From assembly GCF_000243255.1 (NCBI RefSeq), contig NZ_CM001436.1:1214077-1278076 (forward strand): a stretch of DNA of 64,000 nucleotides, given 5' to 3'. The notes beneath the pieces were generated by a model. It was not told the DNA's origin. It made no database searches and saw nothing but the letters and a program-made list of their open reading frames with translations. The position numbers and the translations under genes are program-made. Origin of the DNA: Methanoplanus limicola DSM 2279 (GTDB lineage Archaea; Halobacteriota; Methanomicrobia; Methanomicrobiales; Methanomicrobiaceae). This document shows positions 54,584-63,906 of the stretch, one piece after another. How positions within the stretch are numbered: the first letter of the stretch is position 1; each line of letters opens with the position of its first letter.

Positions 54584-55006
54584 ATGTCACAGGAATCAGA
54601 TCTTTCAAGAATAGGAATATCGCTCCCAAAAAACCTTCTGGATAAATTCGATGAAATTCTGGAATACAGAGGATATTCATCCCGTTCAGAGGGAATCCGC
54701 GATGCAATCAGAAATTACATCACTTACTACAGGTGGATGTCTGATGTTACAGGAGAAAGACAGGGAGTAATTACAATGGTTTATGACCATGAACACCGGG
54801 GACTTCTTCAGACACTTACCGAGATACAGCATGAGCATACAGACATAATCCAGTCATCCCTGCACAGCCATGTCTCACATGACAAATGCCTGGAGATCAT
54901 TCTTGTACGCGGAGATGCGGGTGACATTAAAAAGATCGCTGAGAGCCTGATGGCGCAGAAGGGCGTGGAGTCGGTAAAACTCACAACAATTGCGATTGAA
55001 GAGTGA
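54584..55006 (+). CDS. nikR: Nickel-responsive regulator NikR
   Basis: Ribbon-helix-helix repressor with a C-terminal ACT-like nickel domain (140 aa), controlling nickel uptake. RHH: RIGISLPKNLLDKFDEILEY and SSRSEGIRDAIRNYI. Nickel ligands are the histidines in IQHEHTD and LHSHVSH and the cysteine in DKCLEI, matching E. coli H76, H87, H89 and C95. ATG 54584 has GGTGA 5 nt upstream; GTG 54575 is rejected because it overlaps that site. Nickel is needed for MCR, hydrogenases and CODH in methanogens. Confidence 0.95.
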   Translation: MSQESDLSRIGISLPKNLLDKFDEILEYRGYSSRSEGIRDAIRNYITYYRWMSDVTGERQGVITMVYDHEHRGLLQTLTEIQHEHTDIIQSSLHSHVSHDKCLEIILVRGDAGDIKKIAESLMAQKGVESVKLTTIAIEE

Positions 55007-55066
55007 TATTTTCAGGCGCAGACAGATAAACTGTGCCAGGACAACAAAAATAATATTTTCCAGTTA

Positions 55067-55345
55067 TTACCCCGCACCAACACCATCCACTTTATCAAAC
55101 GCATCTTTGATTCCGTCAGAATCAAGACTTTTTTCATATTTCAGCCCTTCAATGCCGGAATGTTCACCACGCTCAGCTCTCTTCTCATATTTATCCGTGA
55201 GTATCAGAGTATCCGTCCGGTAGTACAGACCGGTCTCTTCAATTCTCGCAAACTCCTCTCCGTCAAAGAATTCAACTGAATCAACCCTGCCTGAAGTACC
55301 GGTTCTCGGATACCTGACAAACGAACCTACAGCAACTGATTCCAT
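55067..55345 (-). CDS. DUF2098 protein beside methanogenesis marker 1
   Basis: A 92-aa methanogen protein: VAVGSFVRYPRTGTSGRVDS, then EFFDGEEFARIEETGLYYRTDTLILTD, matching DUF2098, a small beta-barrel-like family. Start 55345 (ATG, AGG just upstream) lies about 30 nt after a TATA box (CATATATTATAG). The frame stays open to 55600, but that region is the start of the divergent YcaO gene. It is divergent from the YcaO gene and convergent with nikR. Confidence 0.8.
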   Translation of the reverse strand: MESVAVGSFVRYPRTGTSGRVDSVEFFDGEEFARIEETGLYYRTDTLILTDKYEKRAERGEHSGIEGLKYEKSLDSDGIKDAFDKVDGVGAG

Positions 55346-55460
55346 ACCTGTAATGAATTTTGTGTCGGCTATAATATATGGTTGTTTTTCCAATTTTTCA
55401 GTAATGTACAGTGCCGAACCAATAGCTATCGGAAATGTTAAAAAAACTGGCCATAGCATA

Positions 55461-56585
55461 ATGCAGAGGTCAGAAGATCCTGAAGAGACCTTAAAGCTCT
55501 TAAAATCAGTTCTTATGGACATAGGAGTCACTGAAGTAAGGGATTTAACAACCTCTGACAGGGTAAAAATCCCGGTTTTTTCCGCAAAAACACCTGACAC
55601 CAGGCCCGGCGCACCAAAGGAACATACAGGAAAGGGCCTGACACCAAACGATGCTGAAATTGCGGCGATAATGAATGCGGTGGAGAGTTACTGCGCGGAA
55701 TATCGCGGCGAGAGGCTCATCACCGGAAGTTACGAGAATTTCGGGCCGGCAAGGGCTGTTGATCCAAGAGAGCTGATTCTGCCGGAGGAGCCTGAAAACA
55801 ACCAGCTGCTTTACTGGAGTCCGGTGTGGGATTTACTGAACGAAGAAGAGGTCCTTATTCCCTCAAATGCTGTATATCACCCGTATGACCCTCCGGGAAT
55901 GGCCAACCAGCTGTTTAAAAGCAGCACAACCGGACTTGCAGCCGGAAACAATATGGAAGAGGCCATACTGCATGCCATGTATCAGATAATAGAAAAGGAC
56001 GCCATAAGCATTGCCGAAAGCAAAAGAATGCTTGGCAGAAGAGTTGTGATCGATACAGAGGGCCCTGCAAAAGATCTCCTGGGTAAATTTGTGGAAAACG
56101 GGATAGATATTCACCTGTGGCTTCTTGACGGAAAAACTTCCGTGCCTGTGGTAGCTGCGGCAGCGGACGATACAGAGACAAAAGATCCTGCAATGCTTGT
56201 AATGGGGACAGGTGCGCACCTTAACCCAGAGATTGCAGTTATAAGGGCACTCACCGGAATTGCAAAAAGCCGCGCGTCACTCCTGGCAGGAGAGAACGAA
56301 AATGCCGCTAAAAATCTTATGATTCAGAAAGCCGGATATGAGAGACTTAAAAAGATCAACAGAATGTGGTTCAGGGAGAATGAAGATACAGTAAAACTAT
56401 CTGTTATTCCTGACAGAAGCACCGATTCGGTTGACGGTGATATTAAGCGGGTGACAGAAGAGGTTGAGATGCATGCCGACCGGATATGCGCCTGCATCCT
56501 CAGTAAGACAGATATCCCGGTGGTAAGGATAATTATACCGGGATTTGAGGTCACCCATATGGACCCCACAAGGATTAAAAAATAA
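55461..56585 (+). CDS. YcaO-type methanogenesis marker protein 1
   Basis: YcaO proteins activate a peptide backbone amide with ATP; the methanogen version is needed for the thioglycine of methyl-coenzyme M reductase. The 374-aa protein shows the YcaO core: GKGLTPNDAEIAAIMNAVESYCAEYRG (ATP/Mg residues), ANQLFKSSTTGLAAGNNMEEAILHAMYQIIEKDA and AVIRALTGIAKSRAS. The start is ATG 55461 (family-like MQRSEDPEETL), not the upstream frame that overlaps DUF2098. A TfuA partner is not seen nearby. Confidence 0.88.
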   Translation: MQRSEDPEETLKLLKSVLMDIGVTEVRDLTTSDRVKIPVFSAKTPDTRPGAPKEHTGKGLTPNDAEIAAIMNAVESYCAEYRGERLITGSYENFGPARAVDPRELILPEEPENNQLLYWSPVWDLLNEEEVLIPSNAVYHPYDPPGMANQLFKSSTTGLAAGNNMEEAILHAMYQIIEKDAISIAESKRMLGRRVVIDTEGPAKDLLGKFVENGIDIHLWLLDGKTSVPVVAAAADDTETKDPAMLVMGTGAHLNPEIAVIRALTGIAKSRASLLAGENENAAKNLMIQKAGYERLKKINRMWFRENEDTVKLSVIPDRSTDSVDGDIKRVTEEVEMHADRICACILSKTDIPVVRIIIPGFEVTHMDPTRIKK

Positions 56586-56966
56586 TCCATTCTTTTTTTC
56601 GTAGAGTCAGATTTCCGGATTATTCTTCCGCTCCACCAAGTGAACTACCTCTGGGCTAAAGGCCCAGAGGCTTCCTGCTTCATACCCCAAACCATTGTTC
56701 GTAAGTCCACAGGCTCTACCCCTCGTCCCAAGGGTGTAACATATCGAATACTTGGTTATCGTAATCGATATATTTCCCACATTATAATGGCCAATATTTA
56801 TATGTGTCGCTTACATCCCCTTGGCTAAAGACCAGGGGGATTTACACTAAAATTTTAAAATTATGGCACCGCAGCCGTTTGTCATCCGCAGAGGTGATTA
56901 AGAAAGAATTCAGTCTTCTTTTAAGGGCAGTATCAAAAAAAGTATAATTTGAGATATATTTAAGCT
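56586..56966. other. Intergenic region holding a relic IS element
   Basis: About 380 nt between the YcaO gene and aglB with no ORF. Its middle is the hairpin-bounded relic element at 56640-56845. The rest is AT-rich; AATTTTAAAATT at 56851-56862 is TATA-like but leads to only a 12-codon frame. Confidence 0.7.
56640..56845 (+). mobile_element. Relic IS200/IS605-type element (hairpins only)
   Basis: Left hairpin CCTCTGGGC-TAAAG-GCCCAGAGG (56648-56670, 9-bp stem) is followed by CTTCCTGCTTCAT, the typical left-end sequence of IS200/IS605 elements. Right hairpin ATCCCCTTGG-N7-CCAGGGGGAT (56815-56841, 10 pairs with one G-T) follows GCTTAC, as at the right ends of such elements. Between them are only 144 nt without tnpA or tnpB. 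It would be moved, if at all, by a transposase in trans, like a MITE/PATE. Confidence 0.7.
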
Positions 56967-59537
56967 TCAGTTGACATAAAGGCCGTTTAACACAGCATCC
57001 TCTGAAACCTTAAATGTCTCTTTGGTATCTATGACTGTATAATCAGAGAGAACTTTCGTCCCGTAATTGTCACCGCCGGTAGAATAAGGAACTGTAAATT
57101 CACCGTTTACGCTCTCCTGCATATATGTAAACTTCCTGCCCTGATCTGACTCAAGGTTTATTGCAATAATACCGTTACCACGGATCTTTGCACCGGGCAC
57201 GTACTCAAATGTCTTGACGTACTTGAGATCAGCACTACCCTGTCCCTGAAGGAGGTTTGTCGGGGATTCATGCACAAGCCTGTAATGCTGAAGCGCCGGC
57301 ACCTTTGTAGAAGGCTGAACAACTGAAGGACTCAGGAGGGCAGCGCCTGCTTTCGTATTCTTACCGTTAAACTCTGCAACCGCAGACTCAGCAGTTTCGT
57401 AAGGCATATACTCAGCTTTTGATATTATTGGCAGCGGTGCGCCGTACATATCCCCGCTGACATATTCGACATACAGCACCTCAGACGGTATGACAAGCGA
57501 ACCGTCAAAGTTGTGCAGTTTTGAGATCATCGTCCGGAAATATTTGTCATTGTACAGTGTGGCAGGAGTCAGAGAACCGTCCTCCTGGTGCTGATAGAGA
57601 TTCATTACATACGGGGACTGCTGAAGTTCCGGATTGAACCACGTTGCCATTGCCCAGAATTTGGCGGTATCCATCTCAATATCGGTTATGACAAACCTTG
57701 TATCAAGATTGTCAAGCACGCGGTCTGAAGCGCTCTCATCGGTCTGAACAAAAAATGCAGCAGCACCGTTCTCGCCGGCAACTCCCTCCTGGAACGGGTT
57801 TGCATTAGGCATTCTCTTGGCATTGAAAGTTATCCAGTGGCCGTAATCCCACCAGGACATAACACCGTAGGCCCCCTCAGGATATTCAAAGGATTCTTTT
57901 TCATATAGTTTGTAATAATCAACTCCGGTTTCTGGGGTATTCGCACCCATCCACTCAAGCGACTCCATCCAGTCTCCGTTTATGCCATCAACATTATTTG
58001 AGACAGCGAGATCGACATTTAGTGAGAAATAGCTGAAGAGAAGCAGAAATATTACACCAACAACGGTGATTCCGGCCGGGACTGTTTTTGGTTTTGAAAC
58101 ATGAACCTTCTTTGCCGGCTTTTTCTTCTTTTTCCCGGAATTCTCTTCTTCAGCCACCTCATCGGTAACTTTCTCCTGAGGCTTTATTCCGGCAAATCCG
58201 AGTATATCCTTCAGGCCGTAATCAAGCGTCCACGCTATGAAGAAAGCTGACATCAATGCAATGTTTGCGCCGAGATAGTACTCATATCTCAGCTGAACGG
58301 TTGTCGCATAAAGAATAACAAGCGACCAGACAATGGTGAAGATAAGTTCCGGTTTGTGCTCGCGGATAAACTGATAGACCATCACAAAGAATGCAAGGAC
58401 TATCATTATCAGGCCGAAGTTAAATGCATTCCATGCCTGTCCCAGGCTCCAGTGGTTTGCCTCCTGGATTGTTGAAAGTGTCGTCTGATATCCAAAAAAA
58501 CTCCACAGGCCATTCACTATTATTGTGTACAGGTCAGGCAGGACGACCATAAGAGCAAGCAGACCTGCTATTGCAAGCCCGAATATCGCCCCGATATAAT
58601 AGTATGACGGTTTATCCGAGAGTTTATTTGAAAGGGCATATAATACCACCGTTCCGGCGATCAGAGCCAGATATGCAAAAATATGACCGACAGAATATCT
58701 TGCCATATCAAAGCCCTCAAACCTGATGCCGATGAGTGCAACATAGAGGACTATGGCTGTCAGAAATGCAACCACATTGAACAGAAGAAGAAAATCTGAC
58801 GGTTTACTCTTGATATGATCATAGATGAACTGAATTCCGGTATATACAGCCATAATGAATGCAAAGAGAAGCATTGTCGGCATTACGGCAAGACCCAGGA
58901 AATAGGCAAATCCTGCCCCTGCGGCTATCATTGCCGGAACTTTAAGTGATTCCGTATCCTTCAGATTTACAGGATTATCCCTGACATATGAGAGATAGAA
59001 GAGAATCACAAGGCAGAAGAGAGTACTGAAGAAGACCTCTGCCACGTGGTGATCCACAAACCCGAAGAGAGACCTGTAAAAGAACTGTCCGGACACTATT
59101 GCTGCCAGAAAGGCTGCAATAAGTCCGGTTTTATACCCGGAAAGGCGCTCACCTGTGAAGTACATCAGAGGCACCATTGCAGCACCCATAAGGGCAGGCA
59201 GCCAGGAAGAGACGTACATGATGTCGGTGCGTGTTGCCGCACCGGTAACAATACACATAACTGCTGCAATGAGGGGATAGAGCGGCCCCCAGAAGTTGTT
59301 AGTCCCAATAGGGTATTTTGTCATCGGGTCATACCACGGGTACTGCAGCGAGTCCGATATCAGGAGCTCAATCTGCCTCAGGTTATACCACGGATCATTG
59401 CCAAGCAGATTTACCCCGTCCACAGCAACTAAATTTCCGGCAGGGATAAGCCGGATCATTAAGGAGAGAAGTGTAAATACAGCAACAAGTCCCGCAATAA
59501 TTAATATTCTCTTATTTTTAAACTGGTTAAAATCCAT
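56967..59537 (-). CDS. aglB: Oligosaccharyltransferase AglB (STT3)
   Basis: Membrane enzyme that transfers the lipid-linked glycan to Asn of exported proteins (856 aa). The N-terminal 480 residues hold about 13 transmembrane helices with the first-loop D in NLLGNDPWYNLRQIE. The catalytic signature WWDYGHW is near residue 575 in the extracellular C-domain. A very Lys-rich cytoplasmic loop (GKKKKKPAKKVHVSKPK) lies near residue 480, before the last helix. ATG 59537 has AAGGAG 5-6 nt upstream and is preferred over ATG 59558. Confidence 0.94.
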   Translation of the reverse strand: MDFNQFKNKRILIIAGLVAVFTLLSLMIRLIPAGNLVAVDGVNLLGNDPWYNLRQIELLISDSLQYPWYDPMTKYPIGTNNFWGPLYPLIAAVMCIVTGAATRTDIMYVSSWLPALMGAAMVPLMYFTGERLSGYKTGLIAAFLAAIVSGQFFYRSLFGFVDHHVAEVFFSTLFCLVILFYLSYVRDNPVNLKDTESLKVPAMIAAGAGFAYFLGLAVMPTMLLFAFIMAVYTGIQFIYDHIKSKPSDFLLLFNVVAFLTAIVLYVALIGIRFEGFDMARYSVGHIFAYLALIAGTVVLYALSNKLSDKPSYYYIGAIFGLAIAGLLALMVVLPDLYTIIVNGLWSFFGYQTTLSTIQEANHWSLGQAWNAFNFGLIMIVLAFFVMVYQFIREHKPELIFTIVWSLVILYATTVQLRYEYYLGANIALMSAFFIAWTLDYGLKDILGFAGIKPQEKVTDEVAEEENSGKKKKKPAKKVHVSKPKTVPAGITVVGVIFLLLFSYFSLNVDLAVSNNVDGINGDWMESLEWMGANTPETGVDYYKLYEKESFEYPEGAYGVMSWWDYGHWITFNAKRMPNANPFQEGVAGENGAAAFFVQTDESASDRVLDNLDTRFVITDIEMDTAKFWAMATWFNPELQQSPYVMNLYQHQEDGSLTPATLYNDKYFRTMISKLHNFDGSLVIPSEVLYVEYVSGDMYGAPLPIISKAEYMPYETAESAVAEFNGKNTKAGAALLSPSVVQPSTKVPALQHYRLVHESPTNLLQGQGSADLKYVKTFEYVPGAKIRGNGIIAINLESDQGRKFTYMQESVNGEFTVPYSTGGDNYGTKVLSDYTVIDTKETFKVSEDAVLNGLYVN

Positions 59538-59648
59538 AAAATCTCCTTTGTTTAACATTTAGCTTATGATATTAAAATTATTATTGAATCAGAAACAATT
59601 CCCCAGAGGAAGAATAGTTATTGGAATAAATAAAAAATATCTATTACA

Positions 59649-61469
59649 ATGTGTGGGATTGCAGGACATTATAACTTATCAGGAGAAAATATCAATAAAA
59701 ACCAATTAATGCTAATGTCAGAAACCCTGTCGCACAGAGGTCCGGACGATTCGGGTATCTTCATCGAAAACGAGATCGGACTTGCACACCGCCGCCTTTC
59801 AATAATTGATCTCTCAGATGAAGGGCGACAGCCAATGACAAATGAAGATGAAACACTCTGGATGACATTCAATGGTGAAATATATAATTTCCAGGAGATA
59901 CGAACAGAACTCATAGAAAAAGGCCATATTTTCAGATCCAGAACTGATAGTGAAGTAATTATCCACAGTTATGAAGAATGGGGACCGGAATGCCTCTTAA
60001 GATTTAACGGTATGTGGGCTTTTTCAATATGGGATAAAAATAAAAAAGAACTATTTTGTGCGCGTGACAGATATGGAATCAAACCATTATATTATACAGT
60101 AAAAAATAACAATTTCATATTCGCCTCAGAGATAAAAGCACTCTGCTGCTGCCCGGATGTCGGTAAAAAGCCAAATGACAGGCAGGTAATAAATTTCCTT
60201 AAATGGGGTCTCTCAGATCATACAAATGAAACCATGTTTGAAGGAGTTCTACAGTTGCCGGCTGGCCATTTCATGAAAATACATATGAACAGCCAACCTG
60301 AAATAACAAAATATTATTCTCCCGGAAAAAGCAATGATATAATATCCAACGATAAAACAGATAAAAAAGACGCAGAAAAATTATTTGAGCTGTTAAAAGA
60401 CTCAACAAGACTACATCTGAGAAGTGATGTCCCGACAGGGACATGCCTGAGCGGCGGGCTTGATTCATCAACAATTACAGTACTAATCAATAAAATACTT
60501 AAAGAAAATAACCCTGATGCCCCAAAGCAGAAGACTTTTTCAGCAGTTTTCAATGAAAAAAAGTTTGATGAAAGTGACTATATCAAAATCGTTGTCAATT
60601 CTACGGATGTAAATGCCCACTATATCAGCCCAAACCCCAAAGATTTATGGAACGATCTTGATCACCTGATATATTCAAATGATGAACCATTCATGCAGCT
60701 TACTCTTTACTCACAGTACTGCATAATGAGATATTTATCAAAAAATGTAAAAGTTGTACTTGACGGACAGGGGGCAGATGAGATATTTGCAGGTTATATT
60801 GCTTATTTATACAGTCATATCTCCAGCCTTATCCATAATAGATATTATCTTAAAGCCTGCAAAGAACTGGCAGGGATGTTAAAATACCATTCAGGATTCC
60901 TAAAATACGCATTGAAGCAATTCTTTGTCCGTAAAGACAGAAGAGACCTGATAAACGGATATGAAGAACCACTGGTCAGATATCAGGGTAATCTGAATGA
61001 AGCCCTTTTGACAGACCTGACAAGTGCCAATCTGCCATACCTGCTTCACTGGGAAGACAGGATGTCAATGGCTTTCTCAGTTGAAGCCAGAGTGCCTTTT
61101 TTAGATTACCGGATAATTGAATATGTCAATAAACTGCCTGCTGATAAGAAGATCAGAAACGGAATTACAAAATATATCCTCCGAAAATCAGTTAAAGGAA
61201 TTATCCCTGAAGAGATCAGGTGCAGGATGGATAAAAAAGGCTTTTCCACCCCCGAAGAAGTCTGGATGAAAGAAGAATTAAAGGAAAATATCCTTGAAGT
61301 AATGAGGTCTGATTCATTTGCTTCAAGGAAATACTGGAATTCTGAAATGGTCTGTTCAGACTATTGTGATTTTATTGACGGTAAAAAAGAGTATTCTTCA
61401 GAAATCTGGAGAATAGTATGTACTGAATTGTGGCTTAGAAAATTTTTCCCTGCCAACCGAATAACTTAG
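59649..61469 (+). CDS. asnB: Asparagine synthase (glutamine-hydrolysing)
   Basis: Class B enzyme or an AsnB-like amidotransferase for surface sugars (606 aa). N-terminal Cys (MCGIAGHYN) is the glutaminase nucleophile; SHRGPDDSG and FNGEIYNF are the usual substrate loops. The synthase half has the PP-loop LSGGLDSSTITVL near residue 268 and DGQGADEIFAGY. Between AglB and a glycosyltransferase, an amidated sugar in the surface glycan is a possible product, as AsnB-like enzymes often occur in polysaccharide clusters. Its end overlaps the convergent glycosyltransferase gene by 4 nt. Confidence 0.9.
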   Translation: MCGIAGHYNLSGENINKNQLMLMSETLSHRGPDDSGIFIENEIGLAHRRLSIIDLSDEGRQPMTNEDETLWMTFNGEIYNFQEIRTELIEKGHIFRSRTDSEVIIHSYEEWGPECLLRFNGMWAFSIWDKNKKELFCARDRYGIKPLYYTVKNNNFIFASEIKALCCCPDVGKKPNDRQVINFLKWGLSDHTNETMFEGVLQLPAGHFMKIHMNSQPEITKYYSPGKSNDIISNDKTDKKDAEKLFELLKDSTRLHLRSDVPTGTCLSGGLDSSTITVLINKILKENNPDAPKQKTFSAVFNEKKFDESDYIKIVVNSTDVNAHYISPNPKDLWNDLDHLIYSNDEPFMQLTLYSQYCIMRYLSKNVKVVLDGQGADEIFAGYIAYLYSHISSLIHNRYYLKACKELAGMLKYHSGFLKYALKQFFVRKDRRDLINGYEEPLVRYQGNLNEALLTDLTSANLPYLLHWEDRMSMAFSVEARVPFLDYRIIEYVNKLPADKKIRNGITKYILRKSVKGIIPEEIRCRMDKKGFSTPEEVWMKEELKENILEVMRSDSFASRKYWNSEMVCSDYCDFIDGKKEYSSEIWRIVCTELWLRKFFPANRIT

Positions 61470-62578
61470 ACAGAAGTACTTTCCCACAAAGTCATATTCT
61501 CATTAATTTTAAATAACCCTGCCAGCAGATATATCTGATTCAGTGTGAATGAAGAGATAAATGAGGACCCATTCAACCTGATGAAAAGTATGAATAAAAC
61601 AATAATTATCGCCCCGGCTAGAACATTATAAAATAACACTGATAGTATAAACAAGGCTAAACCAACAAGGAAAAATGCCGGAGACAAAACATACATCATT
61701 ATTCTAAAAGGATAGAATCTTCTCGAGAAGGTCCTCTTCTCTTTAAGTAAGTCCAGATTGAATAATGTTGCCTCAATAAGTCTCTTTGCCCTACGAACTT
61801 TCTGCCTGTACTGTTTATTTATTCCGGATGGTATTTTTTCATATATTACTGACTCAATGACATAGACGGCTCTGTACCCGTTCCTTATTGCTTCAAAAGC
61901 AGTATTTGCGTCATCTGCACCTCTGTTTTCCTTTATTGAAGATATTATTTCCTTTTTAAAGGCAACCAGAGCACCATTGAAGTTATATGTTGAGTCATTC
62001 GCAGACTCCCAGTCACACATTCTTCCATAAAAATTTCTGTATATATTCTCCATTCCCCCCAGTTTCTCAATTTTGGACTCTTCAAAAGGTCTGACATCAG
62101 CACATACCGCCGCAATAGAATCATCAGAAACCAAGCGTGAGATTAAAATTTCCAGGGTATTTTTTTCAAAAAATTTATTTGCGTCAGTTGTAACAATAAT
62201 ATTGTTTCTGGTTTTAGTCAAAGCAAAATTATATGACTTGTTTGTTCCCTTTCTTTCAGCATTTGAAAATATTTTGTAATTTACTCCAGAACTATTTAGT
62301 TTAGATTCTGCAAGAATTCTGGTGTTATCATCAGAATGATCATCTATGAAAATAAGTTCAAACTTATCTTTGGGATATCCGCTTTCTGCCAGATTATCAA
62401 TTCTTTCTGAAATAATTTTCTCCTCATTGTATGCAGAAATAATTATAGATATTTCAGGAAATTCCTTCAATAATTTCACAGGGCGAGTTTTTTTTCCAAA
62501 TTTCATCCCAAATAAATAATATATGTATGGAAATGCTGAAATTGAAATTAACATGACAGAAGCTACAAAAATAAACAT
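61466..62578 (-). CDS. Membrane glycosyltransferase family 2
   Basis: A 370-aa GT-A enzyme: one N-terminal transmembrane helix, catalytic domain with SIIISAYNEEKIISERIDNL, DDHSDDNT, VVTTDANKFFE (metal-binding D-x-N/D) and GADDANTAFEAI, then three or four C-terminal membrane helices. RQKVRRAKRLI takes the place of the Q-x2-RW acceptor motif. It likely builds a lipid-linked or exported glycan on the cytoplasmic face and may feed AglB. GAGGG precedes the ATG; it follows tiaS by 7 nt. Confidence 0.87.
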   Translation of the reverse strand: MFIFVASVMLISISAFPYIYYLFGMKFGKKTRPVKLLKEFPEISIIISAYNEEKIISERIDNLAESGYPKDKFELIFIDDHSDDNTRILAESKLNSSGVNYKIFSNAERKGTNKSYNFALTKTRNNIIVTTDANKFFEKNTLEILISRLVSDDSIAAVCADVRPFEESKIEKLGGMENIYRNFYGRMCDWESANDSTYNFNGALVAFKKEIISSIKENRGADDANTAFEAIRNGYRAVYVIESVIYEKIPSGINKQYRQKVRRAKRLIEATLFNLDLLKEKRTFSRRFYPFRIMMYVLSPAFFLVGLALFILSVLFYNVLAGAIIIVLFILFIRLNGSSFISSFTLNQIYLLAGLFKINENMTLWESTSV

Positions 62579-62585
62579 ATTTCCC

Positions 62586-63851
62586 TCAAAAATTAGTATG
62601 ATTTAATTCTGAAATCTTAACAATATCCCGGACAAGAGGTTTTGACAGATGCCTCCTGGCAACCGGCGGAACTTCGTACCACCCCGGACTGAGATCTCTT
62701 TTAAGGTCCGAAATTTCGGGTACCATACTCTTCCCCGAACATCTCCGGCATTTATACCCCTTGCCTGAACCTGCGCTTGTCATCCTCTTCCCGCATACGC
62801 ATACCGGAGGCTTTTCCTCAGTCAGCACCGCAGTTTCCATGACCTGAATCTTCTCAAGGTTTATGCTGCCACCCTTATAACTGCCGCATACAATGATCAG
62901 GTCTCCCGGGATAAGCGCCCGGACAGTGTTTCTGAAATTCTTTGTCGGCTCGTACGCCATACACCTGACCGGAGAGCCACCCATTCCCTCAAGCATAAAG
63001 GAGACATGCCCGCCATGCCCTGATTCCGGAACTGAGAGGACTCTGCCGGGAACCCTGTAGGACTTTCCATCCTCAATGCTACCGGCATCTGCATCTGTGA
63101 GATGTGCATCAGTGCCCTGGTTTGTCCTGAAAACCGATCTTCTCTCAGGGACCTGGGATATAATATATGAATCAGCCCTCCTCACCCATTCCGGAGACTC
63201 GCCCCTGATTCCGTAAAGCACAGGGTCAGGAGTATGCGGCACACACACAACTGCGTTATTGACCATATCAACCGAATCCCAGGTATGGGGATATGTCTTT
63301 TCCTCGGCCTCAAAGAGACTCTCCCTGTCAACATACCGCAGACCCTTATCTTCCGGGTTCCTGTACACAAGAAGCTCATATGTGCAGTCGTCAGGTTCTG
63401 CTGAAACTGACGCGGCAGCACCGATCAGACCTCTTTTATTCTTCCATCCCCTGTACCTCACTTTCCCGTCCGGAATACTGTCCAGAAGCCTGACAGCTTC
63501 GTCAATTGTACAGAAGTCCCTGAGCGCCCGGAGATAGAACCCGGAATCAGGTCTTGCATCCTCTGCAACTACAACAACACCGGGATTTGTATTTTCACAG
63601 TCAAAATCTGAATATCTCTCAACCAGTACACAGGCTGTATCAAAGGCTGAATCCATATCCCCCACGCATATCAGGCAGGCAGCAGCATTGCCCCTTGTCT
63701 TAAATTTCACATTGGGATTTAGCCTGAGAAGAAGCATTTCATTAACAGCTATACCTTCACTTATGAGCTTATCAGAGATTACTGAGGCGAGATAAGTTGT
63801 ACACATCCCGTCAGGAGAATCAGTATCATCAAGTCCGAGTCTGAATATCAT
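62586..63851 (-). CDS. tiaS: tRNA(Ile2) 2-agmatinylcytidine synthetase TiaS
   Basis: Attaches agmatine to C34 of tRNA-Ile2 so that it reads AUA (421 aa). GLDDTDSPDGMCTTYLA at the N-terminus is the kinase-like signature of the family; FKTRGNAAACL follows. An OB fold (GRVLSVPESGHGGHVSF) and a C-terminal zinc ribbon (CVCGKRM, CRRCSG) bind the tRNA. Start ATG 63851: TATA (ATATATATTAATA) about 26 nt upstream implies a leaderless message; the frame to 63893 would include it. A likely substrate is the CAU tRNA at 5136. Confidence 0.93.
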   Translation of the reverse strand: MIFRLGLDDTDSPDGMCTTYLASVISDKLISEGIAVNEMLLLRLNPNVKFKTRGNAAACLICVGDMDSAFDTACVLVERYSDFDCENTNPGVVVVAEDARPDSGFYLRALRDFCTIDEAVRLLDSIPDGKVRYRGWKNKRGLIGAAASVSAEPDDCTYELLVYRNPEDKGLRYVDRESLFEAEEKTYPHTWDSVDMVNNAVVCVPHTPDPVLYGIRGESPEWVRRADSYIISQVPERRSVFRTNQGTDAHLTDADAGSIEDGKSYRVPGRVLSVPESGHGGHVSFMLEGMGGSPVRCMAYEPTKNFRNTVRALIPGDLIIVCGSYKGGSINLEKIQVMETAVLTEEKPPVCVCGKRMTSAGSGKGYKCRRCSGKSMVPEISDLKRDLSPGWYEVPPVARRHLSKPLVRDIVKISELNHTNF

Positions 63852-63906
63852 GGCAAATACAGTATTAATATATATCCTCCGGATACTAATCAAACTGTAT
63901 AGTGCA

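Noticed and set aside
55346-55600. Longer DUF2098 protein starting at 55600
   Set aside because: The extra part overlaps the well-supported start of the divergent YcaO gene and includes the DUF2098 TATA box.
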